Assembly (NCBI RefSeq): GCF_963678635.1
Contig: NC_087062.1
Location: 38,462,518 to 38,526,517, forward strand
Direction of reading: 5' to 3'
Length of the DNA: 64,000 bases
Source: Symsagittifera roscoffensis
Taxonomy: Eukaryota > Xenacoelomorpha > Acoela > Convolutidae
Shown here: piece by piece, positions 11,626-22,546 of the stretch
Layout of the letters: each line of letters opens with the position of its first letter
Numbering within the stretch: the first letter of the stretch is position 1
Notes under the pieces: generated by a model
The model's input: the letters and a program-made list of their open reading frames with translations, nothing else
Told to the model about the DNA's origin: nothing
The model's database searches: none
Made by a program: the position numbers and the translations under genes

Positions 11626-12560
11626 ATGTCTAGCCTAGATTTCAATTACATAGATGCTTTTGAAATCGGGACAGAAACGTTAGAAGGAACAATTGAGTCA
11701 GCAGAAGATGAATTTTCCACACTGGAACCTTCGTTAGCCTTCATGGATGTAAGCCAAAATTTGCCGGAGAGTAGCTCTCCTGGTAAGTTCAAAACTACCG
11801 AAATGAAACTTTTAATGGAGTCCCCGAGGAGAAGTAGGACAGAAGAGAAGACACTGGCCGAGTAAATTTCTTGGAGAAATTGCCAGAAGAAGAGAGGGAA
11901 GTACACCACAGAGACCATGAAAGTAGGACAAGGTGTAATATGGACAGAGTTGCCTTCATGGAAGGGGTCTGGACGGTAGTTCAGTGCTACGGGACCCAGT
12001 CAATGCGGAAAACAGGTCTCAACAGGCCATTGATGCGAGAGATCCTTGACAAGTTGGATGAATGCAAAGGGAGATTGAGCGAGTTCTTAATTGATTCAGC
12101 CACTGACGAAAGTGAAGTAAATTCTCCCATAAGGGCCGCGCAGCAAGAAGGCAGTGGTGAAGAAGTATACTTGTCAAGAACCCGAAAAGAAACAATGCGA
12201 TCAAAAATGATGATTGACAAAATCAATGACCTGAAGATGAAACATGGCAGTAAAGTGACATTGAGGAAAACTGGAAAAGCGAAAATAGACTCTGAGATCT
12301 CAGTGAAGGCTGTCATTTCATTCAAGCCAAAACGTGTCGAAGAAGTCATGGATATGGGACAAGGCGACGACCGATTGCCAGGCACGAATAGAAAACTGAC
12401 CGATTCAACGATGGTGCCACCCAACCTCATGGCAGGACTAGGATTAGCCAAATATAAAACCAAGAAGAGTGACCGCACTCTGACTGGAGCGACACTAGAA
12501 ACTGAAATATTAGCCAGTGTGGAAAGAGTACCCTACGAGATTTTAGACCATCTTGCATGA
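11626..12560 (+). pseudogene. Decayed polyprotein, fourth segment
   Basis: Two ORFs, 11626-11865 (acidic, Ser/Glu-rich) and 11871-12560 (229 codons, Lys/Glu/Met-rich, containing MREILDKLDECKGRLSEFLI and KVTLRKTGKAKIDSEISVKA), lie in different frames and are separated by a single stop. No family recognised. The second ORF runs straight into the first unit of the 167-bp tandem repeat, so its natural continuation has been disrupted. Confidence 0.4.
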
Positions 12561-13047
12561 ATCATGGAAAGGGGAGCGTCGTAGGACAGCTAATCTCAGT
12601 GGAATATAACCCACTGACAGTATCGGAAACCGTCTCGATCGACGGACCCGCTGGTGGGTACATGAAGATGGTGGAATACAGAAACTCGGCTAGCTGACAT
12701 CTAATCGCTTTAGACCAACTTGCATGAATCATGGAAAGGGGAGCGTCGTAGGACAGCTAATCCCAGTGGAATATAACCCACTGACAGTATCGGAAACCGT
12801 CTCGATCGACGAACCCGCTGGTGGGTACATGAATATGGTGGAATACAGAAACTCGGCTAGCTGACATCTAATCGCTTTAGAACATCTTGCATGAATCATG
12901 GAAAGGGGAGCGTCGTAGGACAGCTAATCCCAGTGGAATATAACCCACTGACAGTATGGGAAACCGTCTCGATCAACGAACCCGCTGGTGGGTACATGAA
13001 GATGGTGGAATACAGAAACTCGGCTAGCTGACATCTAATCGCTCTAG
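12547..13047 (+). repeat. Three tandem copies of a 167-bp coding-derived unit
   Basis: The string TGCATGAATCATGG recurs at 12554, 12721 and 12888, an exact 167-bp period, and the copies differ at only a few positions (for example CGGACCC versus CGAACCC). One frame of each unit reads as protein (GKGSVVGQLISVEYNPL, then GGYMKMVEYRNSAS), but 167 is not a multiple of three, so consecutive copies are out of frame. The triplication therefore happened in, or destroyed, a coding region. The high similarity suggests it is recent. Confidence 0.9.
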
Positions 13048-14284
13048 AAATCAAAGGTGCTATGGAGTGTTATCTGGAGGAAATGATACATGGTGCGACG
13101 ATAAAACAGAAAGCGTACGGAACGTTGGTCTCCTCTGAGATGAATGCAGGAACGATAGACCAGTTAGTGAGTTTACCGTGGAGAGCGGTGGTGTTACGGC
13201 ACGTCGAAGAAGAAACGAGAACCACCCGGAAAATACACGCTCTGATACGGAGGACGGATCTACAACTTAGGCTTGCTTGGTTCATGACTGGTTTATCGAG
13301 GGAAGAGTATTACTCAGAAGAAAGGAAGAGATCGAAGGAAGAGAAAGTGCTCTTGATTACGAGTGTGAGAGACCTAAGGACTCAAGAAGGAGCGGCAGTA
13401 GCGTGTGCGAAACGGAGATACGCTCTCTGTTTCATTCGATTCATGTTAGAACAAATATCCGTAACAGCGTTGAATACTCGTGCCAAGATGCTGAGAGAAG
13501 GAAATGATCGTGCGAAAACTCTGCTCTTACATGCACTTTTACAGATACATCAAAGTAAACCGATGCGAGTAAATATGAAGGAGCCGGTAGAATTGGAACC
13601 GATGTAGAAAGTTGATGAAATACGAAGATTCTCGAACAAGGAGCTGATACTTACAAAGGATTCTATGGGAGCAATGCTGAAGTCCATTGAGTATCGTGGA
13701 CCAATCAGGAGAATGTCGTACAGTTACGTTTCCGGAATGGTAGGGATGGCATACAACCTTTTCATCAATGAAAACGTACGCGATTGTTTCTTCGACTACG
13801 AATAAGCGGTGATGCTAAGATTCTGGATTTCAAGAATTACGACGACAAGGAGCGCTGCTAATTAGCAGGCTTAGCTGGGACTTGTGTTGGAAGAAAAGGT
13901 GACTGCACCTTCAGTATCAAAATCTGACAACCGAGTAGAATTTGGATTGGGATTCTCGGATGAATTACTGAGAACGAGTCTGATGGTGGGGTGGGAGCTG
14001 ATGAAACCATCATGGTGCCCAAGTCCAAATTCTGATTCGACATTGCGGGCGACACAGGACGTGCAGAGGGAGCTGAATTCAGACTGCAACTTGCGTGACC
14101 TGAACATTGCTTACAGCTTGATGTCAACAGCCTCCAAGAGCAACAGAGGACTGGGATGAACCTGGTAGCTGTCTGGCGAAAGTATGTGGACTGGAAGGTC
14201 ACATGTGTGGAGGTTTTGATTGCGTGAAGACACTTGCGAAACAACACAAGCAATTGAGCAGATTGTTCGGAAACATTAAGAAAA
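13048..14284 (+). pseudogene. Decayed polyprotein, fifth segment
   Basis: ORF 13062-13607 (181 codons) is Arg/Glu/Leu-rich with SLPWRAVVLRHVEEETRTTR and LRLAWFMTGLSREEYYSEER. It is followed after one stop by a continuing open frame to about 13800 and then 13884-14159 (contains SDELLRTSLMVGWELMKPSW). About 14190-14285 reads EGHMCGGFDCVKTLAKQHKQ in another frame. No family recognised. This leads into the duplicated 3' region. Confidence 0.4.
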
Positions 14285-14306
14285 CGGAAACGGAAACGGA
14301 ACTGAA

Positions 14307-14742
14307 ATGAATGCAGATTACCACAGCGGAACTAAGGTGAATCTAGTGACTGAACTAGGATTCAACAGCATGTTTGGTTCTTTAGAGTCACTATTTGATC
14401 TAGAACAAAAGCATGAGATGGTCACGGCCATCAGTGTAGAAGTGTTTTCAGGAGTTTTGCAGACTGAGCAAAAGCACATAGGAAATCGGAGGGAAGCGAC
14501 CGATGCTCAAATGAACATACGGCACAATGAATCTTATCGCACACCGTCGGGAGCGCGATATTTCGTGGGATCGACATTAGCTCCAATGTGCAAAAGCAGA
14601 TACCCAGTGCATGCAAAGAGTAAAAGAGCAGAAGTGTTGTAGGGCTGCTTCCAACAGCGTCAGGATAGCTACCGATGTGTTGCAGGACACGGAAACTGAA
14701 AGTGCAGAGTCAATGTCGCGGGAGGAGGAGATGGAGCATTGA
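14307..14742 (+). pseudogene. C-terminal coding part of the large element, copy A (internally deleted)
   Basis: Reads as protein (TELGFNSMFGSLESLFDLEQ, MVTAISVEVFSGVLQTEQ) to the deletion point. A second frame then runs through KSKRAEV-level sequence to an acidic tail, DVLQDTETESAESMS...EEEMEH, stop at 14740-14742. The acidic tail is in one frame with the preceding basic stretch only in this copy. I take this TGA as the original end of the polyprotein. No function can be assigned. Confidence 0.45.
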
Positions 14743-15570
14743 CAAATGGCCGAAAAACAAGATGCATGAAGAAACGCAATTAGAAGAATTTAGAAGTTAT
14801 AGAACTTCTAAACGACGAAAAAAGAAGAAACAAAGAAGTGACGAAAGAAAAGAAGTCAAAACTCAAAATTGTTTTGTATGTGACAAAAACTCAAATGTGA
14901 AACAAAACAACCAAGTTGTAATTGAAACTGAAAGAAAACATTTAGTTGAGTTTTGAAAGATTGAAGAATTTGTTGCATTTATAAATTTGCATTTTGATTT
15001 TAGTTAGTAACTTTAGAGACACTTACTATTTCTTTAGAAAGGCTTGAGTGGAGAATATATTGAAATATTCCAGCCTGCATGATTGTTTTTAAGCAACTAG
15101 GACAACTGATCATTTTGTGGTGACATGAAAGGCTTGGGTAATATCTTAATCTCTTCATTATTCCTTCTGACCACAGAGTTCCTTAGTTTTAATATTCAGG
15201 ACCAGTAACAATCAAATTTCCGAAGGAAAGAAGCATAGTAGGATAGTTTTAGTTTCTGGGTTGGCAGGACTGTGCTGCGTTCCTACCCTTTTAAACCTAG
15301 GAGAAAAACTTTTCAATCGGTACATGGACATTGGAAGTCTAAAAAAATGTTTTATCTTAATTATATCCTCGAAAGTGCAGATTAGTGAAAGAATTTGAAA
15401 GGCTATAATAGTGTAGTATGATGCCATTCATAATCAGCAGTGAGTCAATATGACGTGGATAAGAGTGATTTTGTGCATTTTGTAAACTCTGTTCGATGAC
15501 AGTGTACCATTTTTGTGAAGACTACGAGACTCAATGAGGACATTGACCGGGCTGTCCGGGGAGTATGTGA
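14743..15570. other. Non-coding 3' sequence, copy A
   Basis: After the stop the sequence is Lys/Arg-rich in one frame (14760-14880), probably by composition alone, then AT-rich with no ORF. Its match to 19254-20079 is near-complete, including interruptions of both reading frames. Confidence 0.5.
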
Positions 15571-16118
15571 CATTCGACCAGAATGTACAAAAATGCAATT
15601 CGGAATTTTATTGACCAGAAAAGAACATCTGACCTGGAAGATTGATGGTTTTAACGGATTAGCAACGTGATTTGAACGATTAGACAAACCGTGAAGGTCA
15701 GAATATTCTGGTTTTTAAATTTTTAAGATTTCGAATTTTGACGTCACATTTCTGAGAAATGTTGAATGGACCATTTTGGAGAAAAAACTGAAGAAAAACA
15801 AAACAGTAATAGCTGCAGTGGAAACAACTACGGAAAAAAAACGACAGATTGGAGTTAGTGTGCCATTCGACCAGAATGGACTAAAAAGCAATTTCAAATT
15901 GGTAGCCGCTGACCTGGAGAATTGGCAGTTTTGGGGGTTTAGCAGTGTTATTTAGACGATTAGACAAATCGTGAAAGTCAGAAGATTCTGGAACTTTTAA
16001 AATTTAAAAATTCGTTTTGTGACGTCACACTTCCAAGAAGCGTCGAAACGGCCATTTTAGAAGAAAATCAGAAGAAAAACAGAACAACGATAGTAATAGT
16101 GGAAACTAGAGAAAAAGA
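15571..16118 (+). promoter_or_regulatory. Internal tandem duplication with two CRE (TGACGTCA) sites, copy A
   Basis: Two units start at CATTCGACCAGAATG (15571 and 15864). Both run through GACGATTAGACAAA-type sequence to a perfect TGACGTCA (15739-15746 and 16020-16027, 281 bp apart), then a conserved GGCCATTTTAGAAGAAAA-like segment. TGACGTCA is the consensus CREB/ATF site. Its conservation in four units while surrounding bases differ suggests a promoter or enhancer. No transcription start evidence can be given. Confidence 0.55.
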
Positions 16119-17883
16119 AATAACGACCGACGACAAAGTATTATCAGAGACCGCTCCGAGTGGTAACGATTGTGTCGCTACAATCGCTGGAGAGCCATTC
16201 ACGCCAACGGTGAAGGGTGTTGGGACAGTGTGTCCAGCCTTCCGGAAAGGGAATAAGGACCTTAATTCCCCGGGTTCAAGAATCCGGAGGGGTCTCGAGA
16301 CTCGAACTTAAACTGTTTTATACGAACTTTTAGCTTCCTGGTCATGCCCTGAATTGAAATTAATTAACATCTTGATTCATTTTCAGATAATGAGAAGCTA
16401 GGAGTTGAGGGAAAGGGTTGATCCATCTTCGATGGAGATGATGATTTTTATCTACTGAACAAAAACAATCGTAATATAAAAAATAGTAGTAGCCCTGTTT
16501 TTAAGAGTGACCTCGTGGTCTGGGGATACTGAGACCCAGCCATGAGCTCACTAATTTTGCATTTAATTACGTTAATTTGAGCGTTTTGACCGAAGCCAGA
16601 AGCAGTAACGTTTTGTCGACCCGATGTTAGAAAGATCACCAAAAGAACTGGCTTTGGCAGAGGCGGTGAAAAGCATGTAGAGCTGTGTTTAGACGCTAGC
16701 CAGTCGTTTTAGAACCGAGCTTTATTTTCCGTCGATATGTGCTTCCGGGCGAATGTTACACAGTCATAAAATCTTGTTTCTAAATTCCTCGCATTGGAGG
16801 ACTTCCACACAAGATTTGAGACATCATTATATAAAAAAAAATATTTTATAAATTTTCCAAGAGAATTAGCAGCGTAAATACGGGAAATCGCACCAGCAAT
16901 ATAAATCATTTAATCATAAAGGTAAATAGCAGAAAAGGAAAAAAAGAAGGTAAAAGGAATGAACTAATCTTCGTTTTTTTGTCGTTTGTAAGATGAAGCT
17001 GACGTCGACGAGATTTCCAGAACAGCAAATGATGAGTTAATGTAACAGAATAAGGCAAACATGGGGTCACTAGCTGCCACCCCTCAGCTTGTATTTTATC
17101 TGAAAACGCACTATTAATAGTAATAAACGTATTGAAGACTTATATAGGTCTCGGTGATTTTTTTTTTCAGGAAAACCCATAAATGCTCTAATGACCGTGT
17201 ATGCTTACAATAGCTTATTCAGGCTTAATTCAAGCCGTGAAAACTTAGCACTAATCAAGTAAACATAGTTTTTGGAGTTTTTAGCGCAATTTTAGGAATC
17301 AAAAACTTGAAAATTCAAAAAAATCCTGCAGAAAAAAATGTGCAAATTTTATTGAAATTTTTTCAAAACATGTATTTTATTTTTTTTGTTTTTCTAATTA
17401 CTTTTCTTCAAATACTGTTTTCCAATTGACCTTTGTTACTATGTTTCTCAAATATGCCTTAGTTTTAATTTTTGTGTTCAAAACATTTTTTCACCGTGCA
17501 GAAAAAAACGTCAGTGAATTGAAAAAAAAATTTTTTTTTTTAAGACTGTGGTCTGAACATTCTGTGCTATTTGCACAGTAACCGGCCATCCTTGTTTCTA
17601 TTTAAGTTCAATTTTGAGGCGAAATATATTCCAAAAGTGGAGGCAAAAAATTACTCTCTTCAATTATGAAAGCGGAAATGGTACAAGAAGACGTGGCTAA
17701 TTTTAACAATCAAAAGTACAATATTTTTTATATTTAACAGCAGAGTTCACTAATTGGACTATCTTTATGAAAAAAAAAGTTGACAACAGAAAATTTTTGA
17801 AGTTTGAATTTTTTGTCATTTCTAAATTTATAAACTTATAAATCAATTTTTCAGTTTTACTTGTTCTTTGATAATTGTTTTTG
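16119..17883. other. Non-coding tail of copy A, with dispersed-repeat modules
   Basis: AT-rich, no gene. 16860-17160 recurs at 21370-21680 and 30813-31150. 17190-17600 recurs at 21705-22110 and, more diverged, at 41770-42065. A short hairpin motif, CTGTGC-TATTT-GCACAG, is at 17562-17578. Confidence 0.7.
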
Positions 17884-17889
17884 ATGAAG

Positions 17890-19253
17890 GCGAAAACAGA
17901 AACGGAACTGATTGCAAATTGCCATGGAGGAACCGAGGTGAATCTAGTGACTGCACTAGGATTCTGCAGCATGTTTGGTTCTTTAGAGTCACCATTGGAT
18001 CTAGAACAAAAGCATGAGATGGTCACGGCCATCAGTGTAGTAGTGTTTTCAGGAGTTTTGCAGACTGAGCAAAAGCACATAGGAAAGTGGAGGGAAGCGA
18101 TCGAGGCTGAAATGAACATCCGGCACAGTGAATCTTATCGCAGACCGTCGGGAGCTTGATATTTGGTGGGATCGACATTAGCTCCAATGTGCAAAAGCAG
18201 ATACCCAGTGCATTTCGTAGCGGTGGATAAGAAAAGTACGAGAACGATAGTGGATCAAGCCTTCTCAGTGCCAAAATGCGTAATACTAGCAAGAATGTCA
18301 AAAAAATCCTACGAGTTACTGTGCAAAATGTTCTCAGCAGTTTCAGAGAAAACTAAAAAGGAATTGGATTCGATACTGGGAAAGAAGTTCATGGGATACG
18401 CCAGTGGGAACTTCAGTGACTTTGAAACACAGAAACAGAAAGGATCAACAGTCACGGATTACCATGCAGTAGATGAGAATGATGAATTCCACCGAGTGAT
18501 AATGGAAGTGGAACCACTACTGGAAGCTTCGGGAAAACGTAATTGGAGGAGCATCATGTCAACACATGATGAGTTCCCCTGCCATTGCTTGCTACAGACA
18601 TGGTGGTAACACGAGCTTAGTAATCTGGTGTTGATCTGGGACTGTGGAGAGCTGCTCGCCATGGGTTTACCAGACTCATCACAGCCCATAACGATAGTGA
18701 TAAGGGGAGGGGGATTATGAATGAGGGGAGGGGTTACAGGAATTGGATTGTCTAAAGAATTTAGATCTTTTTCAGACAATGTGCAAAATCTTGAACATTC
18801 CGATGGAAGTGAAAAAGATATGGGCCAGAAGACGACTGATGCCATGGTTTAGAGCCAACATGACTGCATGGTTGTACGAATATGCTAAGAAGCATACGTC
18901 GAAGCACAGTAGAGTGTACAGTGCGTATCAGCTGGACATTGGAGCAGGAGCTTTCAAGCGAGCTTTTGTAACTCATCGGAATGCAGTGACCACCGCAGTA
19001 AAGAGAACTTCCAAGACGAGTGAATGTAATGGAAGGGAGAAAGAAGAGATGTTGAAGGAAGACTTGGAGAGAAACGTGGCGTTGTGCCTCCACAACAGCT
19101 TCTGCCGGAACAGAGAATCTAACGTTGATCCCCTACCTTGTTGTAAACAAAGAGTAAAAGAGCAGAAGTCAGGATAGCTATCGATGTGTTGCAGGACACG
19201 GAAACTGAAAGTGCAGAGTCAATGTCGCAGGAGGAGGAGATGGAGCATTGACA
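17890..19253 (+). pseudogene. C-terminal coding part of the large element, copy B
   Basis: Reads as protein in three pieces. 17875-18159 is homologous to 14307 in copy A. 18163-18609 contains DQAFSVPKCVILARMSKKSY, KKELDSILGKKFMGYASGNF and EFHRVIMEVEPLLEASGKR. 18743-19177 contains FRANMTAWLYEYAKKHTSK and an Arg/Lys-rich C-terminal part. A stop at 18157-18159 and a frame change near 18610-18740 break it. The acidic tail ending at 19251-19253 is out of frame because of the 25-nt deletion. No family recognised. Confidence 0.45.
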
Positions 19254-20079
19254 AATGGCCGAAAAACAAGATGCAAGAAGAAACGAAATTAGAAGAATTT
19301 AGAAGTTTTAGAACTTCTAAACGACGAAAAAAGAACAAACAAAGAAGTGACGAAAGAAAAGAGGTCAAAACTTAAAATTGTTTTGTGTGTGACAAAAACT
19401 CAAATGAGAAACAAAGCAACCAAGTTGTAATTGAAACTGAAAGAAAACATTTAGTTGAGTTTTGAAAGGTTGAAGAGTTTGTTGCATTTATAAATTTGCA
19501 TTTTGATTTTCGTTAGTGGCTTGAGAGAAACTTACTATTTCTTAAGAAAGGCTTGAATGGAGAATATATTTAAATATTCCAGCCTGCATGATTGTTTTAA
19601 ATCAACTAGGACAACTGATCACTTTGTGGTGACATGAAAGGCTGGGGTAATCTCTTAATCTCTTCATTATTCCTTCTAACCACAGAGTTCCTTAGTTTTA
19701 ATATTCAGGACCAGTATCAAGCAAATTTCCGAAGGGAAGAAGCATAGTAGGATAGTTTTAGTTTGTGGGTTGGCAGGACTGTCCTGCGTTCCTACACTTT
19801 TAACCCTAGGAGAAAAACTTTTAAATCGGTACATGGACATTGGAAGTCTAAAAAGATGTTTTATCTTAAGTATATCCTCGAAAGTGCAGATTAGTGAAAG
19901 AAATTGGAAGGCTATAATAGTGTAGTATGATGCCATTCATATTCAGCAGTGAGTCGATATGACGTGGATAAGAGTGACTTCGTGCATTTTGTAAATTCTG
20001 TTCGATGACAGTGTACCATTTTGGTGAAGACTACGAGACTCAATGAGGACATTGACCGGGCTGTCCGGGGAGTATGTTA

Positions 20080-20635
20080 CATTCGAACAGAATGTACGAA
20101 AATGCAATTTCGTATTCCAAAGTTTATCGACCAGAAAAAAACATCTGACCTGGAAGATTGATGGTTTTAACGGATTAGCAACGTGATTTAAACGATTAGA
20201 CAAACCGCGAAAGTCAGAATACTCTGGTATTTAAATTTTTTAAGATTTCGAATTGTGACGTCACATTTCTGAGAAATGCTGAATCGGCCATTTTAGAGAA
20301 AAAACAGAAGAAAAACAAAACAACAATAGTTGCAGTGGAAACAACTACGGGAAAATAACGACAGATTGGAGTTATTGTGTCATTCGACCAGAATGGACTA
20401 AAGTGCAATTTCAAATTGGTAGCCGCTGACCTGGAGAATTGGCAGTTTTGGGGGATTAGCAGTGTTATTTAGACGATTAGACGAATCGTGAAAGTCAGAA
20501 GATTCTGGAATTTTTTAATTTTAAAAATTCGATTTGTGACGTCACACTTCCGAGAAACGTCGAAACGGCCATTTTAGAAGAAAATCAGAAGAAAAACAGA
20601 ACAACGATAGTAATAGTGGAAACTAGTGAGAAAGA
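20080..20635 (+). promoter_or_regulatory. Internal tandem duplication with two CRE sites, copy B
   Basis: Same arrangement as in copy A: unit starts at 20080 and 20381, perfect TGACGTCA at 20256-20263 and 20537-20544, again 281 bp apart. The surrounding ATTCGACCAGAATG and GGCCATTTTAGA blocks are retained. Confidence 0.55.
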
Positions 20636-22402
20636 ATTAACGACCGACGACAGAGTATTATCAGAGACCGCTCCGAGTTGTAACGATTGTGTCGATACAA
20701 TCGTTACAGAGCCATTCACGCCAACGGTGAAGGGTGTTGGGACAGTGTGTCCAGCCTTCCGGAAAGGAAATAAGGACCTTAATTCCCCGGGTTCAAGAAT
20801 CCGGAGGGGTCTCGAGACTCGAATTTAAATTGTTTTATACAAACTTTTAGCTTCCTGGTCATGCCCTGAATTGAAATTAATTAACATCTCGATTCATTTT
20901 CAGATAATGAGAAACTAGGAGTTGAGGGAAAGGGTTGATCCATCTTCGATGGAGATGATGATTTTTATCTACTGAACAAAAACAATAGTAATATAAAAAA
21001 AATAGTAGTAGCCCTGTTTTTAAAAGTGACCTCGTGGTCTGGGGATACTGACACCCAGCCATGAGTTCACTAATTTTGCATGTAATTATGTTAATTTGAG
21101 TGTTTTGACCGAAGCCAGAAGCAGTAACGTTTGTCGACCCGATGTTAGAAAGACCATCAAAAGAAATGGCTTTGGCAGAGGCGGTGAAAAGCATGTAGAG
21201 CTGTGTTTAGACGCTAGCCAGTCGTTTTAGAACCGAGCTTTATTTTCCGTCGATATGTGCTTCCGGGCGAATGTTACACAGTCATAAAATCTTGTTTCTA
21301 AAATCCTCCCATTGGAGGACTTCCACACAAGATTTGAGACATCATTTTATAAAACACACTATTTTATAAGTTTGCCAAGAGAATTAGCAGCGTAAATACG
21401 CGAACTCGCACCAGCAATTTAAATCATTTAATCATAAAGGTAAATAGCAGAATAGAAAAAAAAGAAGGTAAAAGGAATGAACTAATCTGCGTTTTTTTGT
21501 CGTTTGTAAGATGAAGCTGACGTCGACGAGATTTCCAGAACAGCAAATGATGAGTTAATGTAACAGAATAAGGCAAACATGGGGTCACTAGCCGCTACCC
21601 CTCAGCTTGTATTTTATCTGAAAACGCACTATTAAGAGTAATGAACGTATTGAAGACTTACATAGGTCTCGGTGATTTTTTTCAGGAAAAACCATAAATG
21701 CTCTAATGACCGTGTATGCTTACAATAGCTTATTTAGGCTTAATTCAAGCCGTAAAAACTTAGCTTTGATCAAGTAAACATATTTTTCGGAGTTTTTAGC
21801 GCAATTTTAGGAATCAAAAACTTGAAAATTCAAAAATTTCCTGCAGAAAAAAATTTTCAAAATTTTTTGAAATTTTTTCAAAACATTTATTTAATTTTGT
21901 TTTGTTTTTCTAATTACTTTTCTTCAAAAACTGTTTTCCAATTGACCTTTGTTACTATGTTTCTCAAATATGCCTTACTTTTAATTTTTTGTTCAAAACA
22001 TTTTTTCACCGTGCAGAAAAAAACGTCAGTAATTTGAAAAAAAAAATTTTTTTGTATTTTTTAAGACTGTGATCTGAACATTCTGTGCTACTTGCACAGT
22101 AACCGGCCATCCTTGTTTCTATTTAAGTTCAATTTTAAGGCAAAATCTTTTCCGAAAGTGGAGGCAAAAAATTACTCTCTTCAATTATGAAAGCGGAAAT
22201 GGTACAAGAAGACGTGGCTAACTTTAACAATCGAAAGTACATTTTTTTCTATTTAACAGCAGAGTTCAAAAATTGGACTATCTTTATGAAGTAAAAGGTT
22301 GACAACAGAAAACTTTTGAAGTTTGAATTTTTTGTCATTTCTAAATTTATAAAATTTTAAATCAATTTTTCAGTTTTACTTGTTCTTTGATAATTGTTTT
22401 CG
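20636..22402. other. Non-coding tail of copy B
   Basis: No gene. Counterpart of 16119-17883, with the hairpin motif CTGTGC-TACTT-GCACAG at 22083-22099. Confidence 0.7.
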
Positions 22403-22477
22403 TCTATGTTTGAGTTCGCGGCTGAATCGATGCTCTTGTTTGCCTCAGTGCTCATATTTAATTGACTAGATAAATAA

Positions 22478-22546
22478 CAACCGTGACCGAAGTGGGATTC
22501 GAACACATGGCCCTCATGTTGAGAGGCGCGTGCCTTACCCAGCTGT
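22478..22546 (-). repeat. tRNA-derived (SINE-head-like) sequence
   Basis: On the minus strand AGCTGGGTAAGGCACGCGCC resembles a tRNA D-arm/A box and GTGTTCGAATCCC is a perfect B box. A CTCTCAACATGAG arm sits where the anticodon arm would be. The acceptor stem does not close, so it is a tRNA-derived repeat or tRNA pseudogene. It abuts the 5'-truncated LINE. Confidence 0.55.

Larger units (their letters stand above)
14285..17883 (+). repeat. Long tandem repeat, copy A
   Basis: From GAAACGGAACTGA near 14300 to TTGATAATTGTTTT near 17880, this copy aligns collinearly with 17884-22402. It carries the C-terminal coding part, about 3.1 kb of AT-rich non-coding DNA and an internal CRE-bearing duplication. 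Copy A lacks about 0.94 kb of coding sequence present in copy B (after CCCAGTGCAT, 14611). It keeps a 25-nt piece (about 14633-14657) that copy B lost, so the copies have decayed independently. Confidence 0.9.
7398..22402 (+). mobile_element. Large unclassified element with an SGNH-hydrolase-containing decayed polyprotein and duplicated 3' end
   Basis: A block of about 15 kb differs from its surroundings: 7.4-14.7 kb has near-balanced GC and is protein-like in one direction throughout. Pieces in changing frames read as one long protein (potentially over 2000 residues) interrupted by small indels and stops. It contains an SGNH-like domain near the start, a 167-bp triplication at 12547-13047, and a C-terminus ending at 14742. 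The last part of the coding region plus about 3.1 kb of non-coding sequence is repeated directly from 17884. I see no reverse transcriptase, integrase, DDE transposase, polymerase or helicase motif. Parts of the non-coding repeat recur elsewhere (30813-31150, 41770-42065), which supports a mobile or repetitive origin. Confidence 0.6.
17884..22402 (+). repeat. Long tandem repeat, copy B
   Basis: Directly abuts copy A and repeats it in the same orientation, ending at the same TTGATAATTGTTTT string before unrelated sequence (TCGTCTATGTTTGAG). It contains the fuller C-terminal coding part (about 17890-19253), then non-coding DNA matching copy A base for base over long stretches with scattered substitutions and small indels. 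Confidence 0.9.

Noticed and set aside
12547-13047. CRISPR-like array
   Set aside because: Direct tandem repeat without spacers, in an animal genome.
16099-16311. 70-codon ORF repeated at 20616-20828, apparently conserved
   Set aside because: The two copies differ mostly by amino-acid-changing substitutions, there is no ATG (GTG start), and it lies in non-coding DNA that is equally similar around it.
22478-22546. Functional tRNA gene on the minus strand
   Set aside because: A and B boxes are good, but the acceptor stem does not pair and no clean anticodon loop is present.
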